The notes under the pieces are model-generated. The model made no database searches. It worked only from the letters and a program-made list of their open reading frames with translations, and was not told where the DNA came from. Source: Protula sp. h YS-2021 (taxonomy: Eukaryota; Annelida; Polychaeta; Sabellida; Serpulidae). From it: a DNA stretch of 64,000 nucleotides. Numbering within the stretch: the first letter of the stretch is position 1; each line of letters opens with the position of its first letter. This document shows, piece after piece, positions 17,261 to 64,000 of this stretch. The translations under genes were made by a program, and so were the position numbers. The stretch covers positions 21,200,199-21,264,198 of the forward strand of contig OX457031.1 in assembly GCA_949752745.1 (NCBI GenBank), written 5' to 3'.

Positions 17261-17930
17261 TCACCCTCTATCAGTGAGCCAAATTTCATCATTCTTTAGC
17301 AATTGGGAAAAACCCAAACGCTGCAGCCAACTTGAACTTACACAAGCATGCTGTGATGGCTTTCATTGAGAGTTGGGCGATCAATACACCGAGGCTGATA
17401 TCATGCCAGTTTCAACTACTGCTCTCAGCTTTTTGCCGCCTGTTTCGCAAATTTATTTTGTCGTTTTTTAATTGAAAAATTAAGCGATTTTTTTTTTAAA
17501 AATACCGGAAGCTCAACTAGACATACTGAAGTTTATCATAACCAAATTTCATCTTTCTAGCCCTAGCGGCCTCTGACTAGTTCCACGGACAAACTCAAAA
17601 AAGGAAAAAAACATGCCACAACTGCGGCTAAAATTTTCATACAGATTCAATACACAAGGGGATTTTGGCAAATCCCTAAGTGTAATTATCTGTGCTAAAA
17701 TCATGAAAGAAAAGTACAACCACGCTCGAGTTCGGATTGGTCCGAAAACCCTCCCCCAGCCTTGTGCACTATTCGCACTCGCCTCTCATTTTTTGTGCTC
17801 TCAGTGCAACAGACTGCCGGAGGGGTTTTCGGACCAGTCCTCCCGCTCGTGTAATTTATCATAACATGCGGCAAACAGGAGCACCGTGTCGGTTTATATT
17901 TTGTGTAACTTTATTGGTTAAAATTATTGT

Positions 17931-18520
17931 CAAACTAGGCCGTTTTCGCTACAGAGTAGCGAAAATCACAATTGGGGGTCACAAAAAATACGATTCTGAA
18001 TTCTTAACCTCTTACATATCGTCTTTTAGGCCCAAAGGGTCGAAAATAAGCTCAAAATCGCGCTGTCTCTAACCGTTTTCGAGATAATAGTCAACTTCCG
18101 GTTTTTGACTTTGACCATGACCGAGGAGCTCAATGTCACCGAGGTACCTCTTATATATCGCCTTTTAAGCCCAAAGGTCGAAAATAAACTCAAAATCGCT
18201 CTATTTCTAGCCGTTTTCGTGATCATGGCCCACTTCCGGTTTTTTACTTTGACCATGACCGAGGAGGTCAAGGTCACCGAGGTTACTCTTACATATCGTC
18301 TTTTAGGCCCAAAGGGTCGAAAATAAGCTCAAAACCTCTCTATCTCTAACCGTCTTCGAGAAAATGTTCTTTTGTTGGCTTTGATCATGGCCGAGGAGGT
18401 CAAGATCACCGAGGTATCTCTTACATATCATCTTTTAGGCCTAAAGAGTCGAAAATAAGCTCAGAATCGCTCTAACCGTTTTCGAGATAATGGCTCACTT
18501 CCGGGTTTGACTGACTTTCG
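17931..18520 (+). repeat. ~165-base tandem repeat, copy block 2
   Basis: Same left edge (GGCCGTTTTCGCTACAGAG) and unit as block 1, with about three and a half units. Contains GAGGAGGTCAAGGTCACCGA repeats. Overlapping open frames up to 111 codons are repeat artefacts. Confidence 0.85.
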
Positions 18521-18559
18521 TTACTTTCACAGAAGTTAACCGAAAGGTTTATAATTGAC

Positions 18560-19420
18560 TTCAACCACAAAGATAATTTTGTTGACTGAGTTATGGGCTA
18601 ACCCATTGGTTTAGCGATCGTAAATGCAGCTGGCTCACTTATGCATCACATTTGGTGACGATGCCTGAAGTTATTTATGATTTCTCATATTTTCAAGAAA
18701 TTGTGAGAAAAATCCAAGATGGCGGCTGACGCCATTTTGGTTTTTCTGATCGATCCTGAAATAAACACTGACAGCACTTACGAAACGGCTTAGCATTCTC
18801 TAAAATTTAGTGATGATCAGCCAAGTATTTTTTGTTTGTTTGTTTGTTTTATCGTGCTAATATGAAATTTCGAGAGAAAATCCAAGATGGTGGTCGTTGT
18901 GACTTTGAAATTAGGTCCAGGTGGCTGATTTTATCCACCAACCACGGAAAGCCATCTATATACCAAATATCACAAGAAACAAATTATCATGATGGAACAA
19001 CACCCAAACTTATTGCTCCCTTCCGCGGGATAAAGCCTCGGTTGTAGACTAAATATTAGTAAGAAATACGCCTTGTCTGGTTCCAGTCTTCATGAGAAAT
19101 TTACGATCTTACTTTTGCAGACAAAGCATTTATTGAACTCTTACAATTTCTCTATATATGTTCAGAAATTGCTTGGGAGCCTTGCTTACGCACAGCTTAT
19201 TATGAAAGCAGCTACCAGACTCCATTTATCAGATAACCCGTTCATTTCCTCTTTAAAAAAGAATTCCAAAGGCATTGTGACTTGCCGAAATCAAAAGGCT
19301 TGTTTGATGACCAAGTGCTTTTTTCCAGAGAGGAACGATTAGGGGTTATTCGTATAAAATCGGACAGCAATTCGAACAAACAGTGGTAGGTGCATTTTAT
19401 AAACTGGTTGCTGGAAAATT
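18560..19420. other. Noncoding stretch
   Basis: Two AAATCCAAGATGG(C/T)GG blocks (about 18711 and 18877) suggest another old repeat. No gene seen. Confidence 0.4.
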
Positions 19421-19429
19421 TTTAAATAC

Positions 19430-21060
19430 TGGTATTTGGTCAAAAGTGATGGATCAACCAAAAAAAGAAATTTCTAGGAGAGATCTAGCCTTGGACCACT
19501 TAACCCTTAAAAATTAAAGCAATCTGACTAAAACTGGGTAGAAAAACCATTTTGAAAAAAAAACTGTATCCCTAAAACTGTTGAAATGCCGGCGTTTGGG
19601 GCAGACCATGCAACCTCGCAAACAACGCCCCCCACATCCCCCCCCCCTCACAATTTTCGTGCACGGCCATGTATGTGCAAATAAACGTCACCAGGCAAAC
19701 AAACCCGTCCATTTAATATACCTTCTGATGAAACCAAGGGTTCTTTTGCTCTGTGGATTAATTTCTACCAGGCATTTTTTTTTGTTAATGTTGTTTTCTT
19801 TTCTTTTTTTATAATATAAAAAAACCAGAAACTTTATGGTAAATATCACATTTACTTGCACATTGGAAATACCTCAGAAGACAAAATTCAAGAACTGAAT
19901 GCTCACCAGTTAGTTTACTTGTTGTAGCAGTCGATGGGATTCCATGTTTAGTGCTCGATCATTTCTACTGAGATTCTTTGTGATCGCAATTGTCAGTAAA
20001 CTAATACCGCCTAGTGCAGGGTCCCAAGGAAAGTATTTTGACGTGTTGGTCACATTGCAAAAAGGGGTTTGTTTGCTTGGGAACCAATTTTTGGGGAATC
20101 ACAAAAAAAAAGGAAAATTTCACAGAAAAGACGATCTGAAAAACATTCTTCTGGAATGTTGGCAGCAAACCAACCAAAACTGCAGGTGGCCACCCAGTTT
20201 TGAAATAGCTCAAAAAACTTTTAAAATGCTGTCATTGGCCAATTCTTGATGGACTACCAAAATGGTAATTTTTTAAATCACGACTGTTCAGGAATATTCA
20301 TAGAAAAACTCGAAGCAATCCTGTCAAAATTGAAGAAGCATTTTGAAAATGGGTTTCCAAAAATTTTAAAAAATGTGGCCAATTTTTCAAAGATCATCAA
20401 AAAGTAATTTTGCAAGGGAGGACATGCAGAACATCGTGAAACATTTGAACGCTATCCAGTTAAAACTGTGGGAGGAGCATTCTGATAACTGACTAAAAAA
20501 TAAAAAATTCAACCATTTGGCCAATTTTTGGCGAGTCGCCAAAATAAGCAAATTTTCAAGAAATGACTACCTGAGAAATATTAATACAAAATTTAAAATC
20601 ATTCCAGTCAATGTTGTGGAAGAAGTGTTTTGAGAATTGGCTACCAAAAAAAAAAAAAAAAAAAAATAGAAAGGAAGTTGTGGACATACCGCCCAGCCGC
20701 AAATGGTTAGCCATTACAATTGTGACAAAATCTGCATTTCTCCTCAGCATTGGGCCAGCAAATGCAATACAAGCCAGAAGTATAGCCCAGAAAAGATAGT
20801 CGGCTGGGAAAAATGCCGGTGTTTGGCCAGTTTTTGAGGAGTCGCTAAAGCTTTTTCTTTCAAACAGCGGACTGAAGAACATTCACGCAAAAGGCCATAA
20901 AATCAAAATTATGGCGTTAGTATTCTGAAAATTGATTACAAAAAAATACAGCCAGTTTTTTTTCAAGAGATAACTGAGTTTATGAATATTCATACACTAT
21001 TTGAAAGCAAACCGATCAAAACTGATGGTGAGATATTTCTGCTCCATCAACATTTTTTTC
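19430..21060 (+). repeat. Diverged ~150-base tandem array
   Basis: Recurring TGGCCAATTTTTGG(C/G)GA(G/A)TC(G/A)CC then A-runs, TGAGAAATATT(C/A)AT and TCAAAATTG(A/T)TG-type blocks near 19440, 20085, 20240, 20390, 20520, 20640, 20830 and 20990. Long A-run at 20646-20668. Confidence 0.6.
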
Positions 21061-21069
21061 GTTAAAATT

Positions 21070-22004
21070 CTTCCGTTGGCAAACTAAGCCTGGCAAATTT
21101 GACTACCCAAGCACTGACAATAAAAATAACAAATTCACGGTTTTGCATAGCTTTTATTTATGTTGTGTCAACTACATATTGCAATATAAATATGATCACG
21201 CATATGTACAATCTAACAAGGATAAAACAGAAGAACAAAAGGTGCATAAATGAAATCACAAGAAGCGAAAGCCATACGATAACAAGATTAAAACGACCGC
21301 AACGCGCACGGATAACTCAACACTCAGGTGATGAGATAAAGACGCTCAGAGAACTAAATACCGGTCTGTCTCCTCAAGATGAACAGGGAATGAACTTCGA
21401 CGCACTGCTGGGTGATTTCTATCGACAAATATTAGGAAAACACCGCACACTCTACCACCAGGCAGCGCTTTTTTACTACATTATGAAAATGTTTGTTCTG
21501 TAGAAGGGTGGGGCTGTGGCGGATGGAGGAAGGGGTGGGTGGGGGGGGGGTGGTTGAGTGGAGGGGGGATGCGTGGAGGGAGGTATGTGATTTCGGTCAG
21601 CGCGGTTTACGAATCGTATCTTCTTTAAGCTGCACATTTTTATTCGGGCGCTTCCAATACAGTTAACCCAAACACAAAGTATTTAAACTACATCTACTTC
21701 TAGGCAACTATGCTACTCTTCAAACGCGAGTCTAATTTAAATAATTAATACACCGGACATTCCATTGCAGGGTTCCCGCGCTTGTCGCTCCCAAAAATTC
21801 CCGGAATTTCGAGGTAAATTTCCATCATTTCTTGAGAAAAATTTCCAGAGCTTTCAGGGACTTGTTATTATTAATAATAACGTCAAATGGAATTATCTTA
21901 AATTATTTTGCAGCCCAGGTACTTTTTTTATCATTAAAATCCTAAAATGTTCTTTTTCTACTGTAAATAAGAAATGGAGCGTCGTTTAAATCGGCATCAA
22001 AGAA
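21070..22004. other. Noncoding stretch
   Basis: The 134-codon frame at 21099-21503 has no recognised domain. A G-rich tract follows at 21500-21580. Confidence 0.4.
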
Positions 22005-22299
22005 CTAGAGCAGTGTGCATAGCCCACATATTCCCCACAGGCCCCCATCAGTTTAACACGGCCATCAATAGTCAATCAAGAGCTGAAATTTTCCAAGTCC
22101 AGCTGGTTCATTTTCCTTGGACGAACCTCGCCCATTTACAATACCGATCTGTGTTTGTTCCAATAGAAGCTAGATACCAGGTTTCATTAAAATCCTGTGG
22201 CAGGGCAGGGTTTTTTAAGTTATCGCGTTAACAAGCTCTAGATGACAGAGCGACCGACAGACACACGCCGTCGATCGCATATATTCCCTGTGGGGAATA
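22005..22299 (+). mobile_element. Helentron-like element C, intergenic copy
   Basis: Left TATTCCCCACAGG (22029-22041) is the exact inverse of CCTGTGGGGAATA (22287-22299). The right end is itself a hairpin, TATTCCCTGTGGGGAATA. A short AATTTTCCAAGTCCAGCTGG segment is shared with the core of element A, which links the families. A GACCGACAGACACAC tract precedes the end. Confidence 0.78.
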
Positions 22300-22622
22300 A
22301 AATAAATTGCAAAACTTCTCCACTCATGATGACAACAAAATCGTACACGTAAGCTCTAAGAGAAACAATCCATCACACTCAATTTATTTTTCCTACATGC
22401 AATTGTGCAGGTCCAAGCTGGAACACTTTACTCGAGTGCTTTGTTTGCTGAACTGAAAAGAAAATCCCCAACATAAGGTATGAATAACTTTCGCCTTTCT
22501 GCATTCCATATTCGTAAAGCGTTTTCTAACAACATAATAGTGTATTTTTTTAAAAGCGATGTTTTAAGATATTTTAAAGAAGCTTTCCCGTAGACGGAAG
22601 GAATACAAGTAAAAACAAAAGA

Positions 22623-22628
22623 TTTATT
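22623..22628 (-). terminator. Candidate GPATCH8 polyadenylation signal
   Basis: AATAAA on the minus strand about 770 bases beyond the GPATCH8 stop. A second one lies at 22388-22383. Which is used cannot be told from sequence. Confidence 0.3.
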
Positions 22629-22887
22629 GACGTTAACATTAGCTGAATACATTCTGGCATAATGCAGACACAGTGATGATGCAGTACATAAAACGCTATG
22701 AAAAAAAAATTGATGTTAATTTATGAATCACATTCTCCACGATATGCATTAATAAGCAACCTTATAATTACTCACATGTACATATATTTTTTTTCTGTAA
22801 CAGTATTCACTACAGTTTAAAAGTTAATGCTGGAAAGCAGAAGCAGAAATCTGTATCAGCAGAGCTGTACGGTACACCGAGCCGTAC

Positions 22888-22942
22888 AGTCACGTTACAC
22901 TGTTACGTCACATTGTTACGTCACACTGTTACGTCACGTTGC
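22888..22942 (+). repeat. 13-base tandem repeat with TTACGTCA
   Basis: TGTTACGTCAC is repeated three times at 13-base spacing, after a related GTCACGTTACAC sequence, in the probable GPATCH8 3' untranslated region. Confidence 0.85.
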
Positions 22943-23395
22943 TGCACCTAATGGCTAACATTTTCAGCGGTAATTATCTGAACAATGATATATTTGCAAA
23001 CTGTTTACTGCTAACTACAACGGTATATCCGGAAAATAGGCAACGGTGTAGTTTTACAGGGAAACACGAGCTGCAGCGTGCGACCCTGTTTTCGCCCAAA
23101 TCGGTTTTTTGCCAGTGAGATGTTGCACTGCATCGGTTCCGGCGCGGGTTCGAACCCCTAGCCAGTGCAAGTGTCGACCCCTGCTTGAGCACCACGCGGG
23201 GGGTCAACACCAAGCCCCTTCAGCCCAGACAACTCTTCTTATGTCTGCTTCCCACCAACGTGTGGATAGCCGCGCACGTCACGTCCCAACGGCTACGGTT
23301 TTTTTCGGGAATGGCTAAGTCATGGCTGGCGAAGGGCGTTGGGGGGGGGGGGGGGAGGAAAGCGCTATCACATGGGCCTGTGCACGGTAGTCTGA

Positions 23396-59512
<36,117 letters not shown>

Positions 59513-62500
59513 CTGTGAATTACAAGCACGCATTAATACCACATGAAAGCTACAACACCACACCGCCTTTACGCATCTCAGGGCAGAGGGTCTCTTATAG
59601 TTGATCAAAATATACTTGATATTGAAAGTAAAAAAATAAAGAAATAAAAAAAAAAACACAAAAATAAATAAAAAAAAACACAGAGAACGTGAGCACACGT
59701 AACGATATTGTCTAAATCAAAAGGTCCATTCGATTTTTATTCAGAAAAAAAATCCACGATAAATTTTAAGATCTTTTTCAATTCCTTTTTTATCTTTTTT
59801 AATGTTTTTCTATAAACTAATAGTACATGGGTCTCAAATCCGAAACGTGTTAGGCATACGTTTTAAACGTACACACAAAAAATCAATAAATAATCGAATA
59901 AAAAAGCTAGCCTCTTATTCTCCAGTCGAATTGAAAGGGGAAATAATAAAACACTGGTTATTTCAGCCCACTAGCTCAAATGAGCAACTATTCACCACGC
60001 TATAATTATTGATTGTACAACATGTTAAATGTATTATATCACAAAATAAAAGTGTGCACGGGGGAAATCTTCTCTTACATTAGTGTTCACCCTGAAAAAG
60101 AAAGTCATTCAGTTTTTTTTTCAAACATCGTACGAACGCCGGATCCTATAAATAATAATATACATTATGATGCTTCTAGTCCAATCATGAGTCAGTATTT
60201 TGATCCTAAATACTACTATCATAAAGCTGCTATTAGATTGGCAAGCGTGTTATCATTAAATCAAAATAAAGTCAACACAGTATAACGTCCAGGTGTCAAG
60301 AAATTGGACCCCGCTGTTTGATTAAACCGTGCTCGACTCACTTTGAAATCACTAATGGGATACAAATAAAACACATCCATACAGAAACTATCAAGAGGTA
60401 AAAAGACCAAACCAATGTAAAAATGTTTCAAGATATGTGTGCAAACTAGCATACACCATAAAAGCGCACGTATAATACACAGGTGTTAGAACAATCGATC
60501 ACACCAACCACGCTCGTGTTGTGGAGAGAGAGGGGGGTGCTCATGTACAACTGATTGTGATTCTCTCTTCTTATCCTACAACTGTACCGGGAACAGATTA
60601 AGTCAAAATTTTTCGATTTTTGTTTTATCCACCACCCACACAAGTCAATAAAGAAGGCTTTCTTTGCAAAACACCTTCACAATTACCCTCCGTACAATCT
60701 TAAGCCCGATTCAGCAGCCTTGTCCACACTTTCACATCAAGTGAACGATAATATAATAAAATCACATTATCGCTCAGCAAAATCTTGATATATCAGACTT
60801 AATGCCGGGCAGACGGATCAGGACTGACGCAAAACATGTACAGCGAACAGTGTATGAAAATCCTGCGCCCGTATTCACATAGCACTGCAATCTTAGTAGT
60901 ACTTCTAGGTATCAATAGAATTACATTCGCTAGCAGTGCTACAAGCACCGGTAGTGTCTTATGAAAACGGGCCCCCGAGGTATAACTGTGAAGTTAAGTT
61001 ACGTAAAGAAAGCACCCTAAGTCATGCACTATAACCAGTTCTGACTTTTAAGGGGAGGGGATGTGTTAAATGTTTTGTTCTGTGACTTCCGAAGAAGGAT
61101 GTTTTTGATGGATCATGCTATACATCTTGCCACATAAACAACAGGACACCTCGTGCTTTTATGTTTTAAGGGATGCATTTTAGCAGAAAAAGGCAGGAAC
61201 ATTTTAGACACATAATTATAGAACTTATATAAGGCAAACTGAACGTCCACAAACAAGTACTTAATCACAAACAAGGAAAAGTAAATGCGCACTTACACTA
61301 CTACAAAAGCTCTAAGGTTATCATAAATAGAAAAATTGGTTAAGATTGTTGAAAAACGTTCCCATAGAAACGAGAAACAAGCAGGGCAGTTTTGATTACC
61401 ATGGTACCGAGATATCCGTCAATATTACAATTCTGTGTCAAAGTAAAACAGATATGAGGTCAGTAACAAACATAAATCACGCAAGTAATTTTTTTATCCT
61501 AAAGTGTGGCTCACTTCAGAGCATACGTTTCCATTTTCAAAAACAAGGATTTTCTTTTAATTTAAAACACCTACAAGTGATGGACCAGAGTTCTAAAAAA
61601 AAAAAAACAAACAAACAATCAAAAACTATGCGATACACAGACAGTAAACGTCTTCTCAGTTCTTACAGACCACGGACATATGCTGTTAAGAAAAATTACT
61701 TTTGCACTGAGCTGATAAAAAGTTTGCTGAAAACACCACTAATACCGAGATCGACGATGCAAATACGAAATTAATTAGTCTTTTAAAAGGACACTTAACA
61801 TGACTGAAACAAATAATAGAAGCCTGATGCAATCTGCAACACCAACACTTGAATGAACTGCAGTCTTATGGATTTTCTTTGTTGAAGGTAATATTACCAT
61901 TCTCAAAACAAAAACTATGTTGCATTATTTACTTCAAACATTTTTTTTATAAAATTTAAGCGCAAGTTATTCTTTATTCCATATTGCATTAATATGTGAG
62001 AAGGAAGAAATTTTTTCGTATGGTAAAGGTTACTACAGTAAATACACAAGCAACTCCAGCTGATTTCAGTCGATATCCATTCCATTCCACTAGTAACATC
62101 CCCGTCCAAAACAGGTGTTTACAGTTCAAGCTTCCCCAGTGTAATTTATTATTCAACACTACAGTCGATAAACAAAAGTATGTTTGTATGTAACAGAGAA
62201 AAAAACATGTTTTTGCAATGAAAGACGACCCGCAAAAAAATCATTACTGTAACTACAATTTAATACGAATCCTCACGAAATAAACATTTAATCATAGAAC
62301 AAGCTTCAATTGTTTTGCTCCACCAAACTGATTTTCAATTTTGGTACAATTTTGTTCTTTAACAGTTCTCCATGCAAGCAAGTCACAGCAAAATTGGAAC
62401 TACTCACATAGCATGTGGTGGTTGCATCGATGGCAAAGTTTTGAATAAGCAGAATACAAACAAACAGGCCAAAACCTATTTAAATTTTTTGACTAACATC

Positions 62501-64000
62501 AAAATCAGAAGCTCGTGAAGTAAAATTTGATATTGGATGTTCTAATCGCATTTTAATATAAAGATCGAAAGTTGTGATCACTCCCACTAGATAAAATGTT
62601 CAACAGTTTACTATGGCATAGTTTGATATGTCCTCAAGTGCTATTTGACATTGCTGATCTGAACTACAAAGTACACCTAGGCGAAAGCACCTGGCAAAAA
62701 AAGTCTCCCAATAATATTGCTTGATATACTTCATAATTAAGTCCTAATACTGTTTAATTGTTTTGTGTTATTGTTACCCCAGAATGGAATGGATTAAAAA
62801 AAAACAAAGCTAACCGCTAAAACATGTAAAGAGGAGAATCACAACAAACGCTAGTAGCTGACAATACTGAGATCTTGGAGAATACCCAAAACTTGATTAC
62901 TGGTGCTTATGCATTCGTATTGTAATAACATTGGGGTAGATTAGTAATGCTTAGAATAATCATGGCCTGCATTAGTGAGGTTAAGTTAGCACAAATATGG
63001 ACAAAGCGTAGTTTGCTACTGCACTTTTATGACTGATTATTTTTTCAATGTATGTAAACCCTGAGCTGTTAGCTGAATGGTATCAAAGTTAAAAAGTAAT
63101 GCCCAATTCCACAACGCAAACTTCAAGAAATCGCTCTGATGCCGGGAAAAATGTACAACTGAAAAGCGAGGCACTTATCACTATACTAACAGATATTCAG
63201 TGGCAATAACTTCTCAAACGGCTTCGGTTGAGAATTTTTTGTTATTCAAATTAAATTTTAATGTGGCTAGGGGATTTCTGCGAACAAAAATTTGTTTGAC
63301 TTGGTACTTCCTTTAATTTAGAAACCATACGCACATCATCAGTCCCTTTTGACAGCAACAAGCGCAAAGGATTTACTAGTATCCAGGCGAGTGAAATATG
63401 AATAGCCACTTTCCTATATAGCTACATTTTTTTTACAGGGGAATATATTAATTAACCCAAAGACAGGATAAAGCTTTCCATATGTAAGTAAGAAAGAATT
63501 GTGTGAAAATATGTGAAGCTGTGACTTATAAATCATGATTACACTGGATGATTAGCTTTGGTTGACAACATACATAGTAGCACACACCAACAAAGTCAGC
63601 TAAATGCAGTGATTTTTGATCTTCACCAAACATCAATAGAGCAAGCTTTCCTTTAGGTAATTTTAAATACAGCTTCATATTTGGGACCGACGTACATGAA
63701 TTTGAAGCAAAAAATTCAACACACAAGCAAAAACCGCAATATCCTCGCCAATTTTTTCGAAAGAAAAACTATTCATAAAGGATCACTGCATGTAACTGGT
63801 GTTCTCAAAGTGCATGCACACTTAAATAAGTTCCCGCACCAAGACTACATGTACAATACGTCTTTGAAAGTCGTTCATCAGCTTTCTATTTAATCACTCT
63901 GGACTCTAGAAATGACAAAGCATCTAGATTATTATGGATATGTAGAGTGTAGATGATGCGAAATTTGTAGTCATGAATGTGTACTCACAGAACAAAAACC
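59513..64000. other. Noncoding sequence upstream of the first GPATCH8 exon seen
   Basis: Presumably a GPATCH8 intron. I searched the minus strand for the G-patch pattern (Gly-Trp-x3-Gly-x-Gly-Leu-Gly) and found none. Open frames at 59802-60285 and 61346-61774 are AT-rich with no recognisable domain. Confidence 0.5.
60865..60975. mobile_element. ~110-base MITE with CCCGTATTCACATA ends
   Basis: Left GCGCCCGTATTCACATAGCA and right AGTGTCTTATGAAAACGGGC are imperfect inverse repeats of about 20 bases, resembling the class at 54719-54922. Confidence 0.6.

Noticed and set aside
23120..23180. Possible tRNA or tRNA-derived SINE (GGGTTCGAACCCC, a B-box match)
   Set aside because: No A-box at the right distance, no acceptor stem, and the T-stem has only three good pairs; the word is self-complementary and can arise by chance.
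59802..60285. Plus-strand open frames that might be a transposon or viral remnant
   Set aside because: AT-rich, two frames broken by a stop, and no motif that I recognise.
63526..63726. Possible GPATCH8 upstream exon on the minus strand
   Set aside because: No G-patch signature and no good acceptor/donor pair in the right phase; left unassigned.

Overview
This window is animal nuclear DNA, probably from a marine invertebrate and most likely a lophotrochozoan such as a mollusc. Coding exons are short and separated by AT-rich, repeat-filled introns with GT..AG ends. There is a 376-residue cytoplasmic-type actin. Several elements carry ACGG-type microsatellites beside tandem cores, an architecture familiar from bivalve 'pearl'/helentron-like elements. 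The phylum is an inference; no rRNA, tRNA or organelle sequence fixes it.

Layout. Bases 1-8400 are noncoding, with a decayed tandem repeat at about 1.15-2.6 kb and a helentron-like element ending at 8404. An intact actin gene lies on the minus strand (coding 12731-8648, three coding exons, probable untranslated exon at 13353-13321, TATA box at 13386-13380). Bases 13.4-23.4 kb are intergenic: a 551-bp inverted-repeat element, two ~165-bp tandem arrays, a diverged array at 19.9-21.1 kb and a second helentron-like element. From 59512 down to 23396 the minus strand carries the last 13 exons (1300 codons) of a GPATCH8 orthologue, a nuclear RS-domain protein. Its G-patch must lie upstream of the window.

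The remarkable part is the 24.9-kb intron of GPATCH8 between exons at 50174 and 25284. On the same strand it holds a complete 14-exon gene (44792-33741). Its exons join with compatible phases into an uninterrupted 1757-residue reading frame. The protein has an N-terminal PWWP domain, basic Ser/Lys repeats, two zinc-finger-like motifs, a tyrosine recombinase domain (Arg1320, Arg1442, His1468, Tyr1477) and two related SANT-like C-terminal modules. Three consecutive exons (E4-E6) are tandem duplicates. The ~1-kb tandem array downstream contains copies of the last coding exon, bracketed by the octamer GCGAAATG. About 26 copies of this octamer occur between 29.1 and 33.75 kb, and its core GCGAAA occurs in 12 of the 13 introns. 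I suggest, as a hypothesis only, that this octamer is linked to the recombinase, for example as part of its recognition sequence.

The GPATCH8 intron also holds a tandem array with nine CRE palindromes (TGACGTCA), a six-copy ~210-bp satellite inside the recombinase gene with diverged relatives upstream of it, and several hairpin-ended elements. Bases 59.5-64 kb are noncoding as far as I can see, with one small inverted-repeat element.
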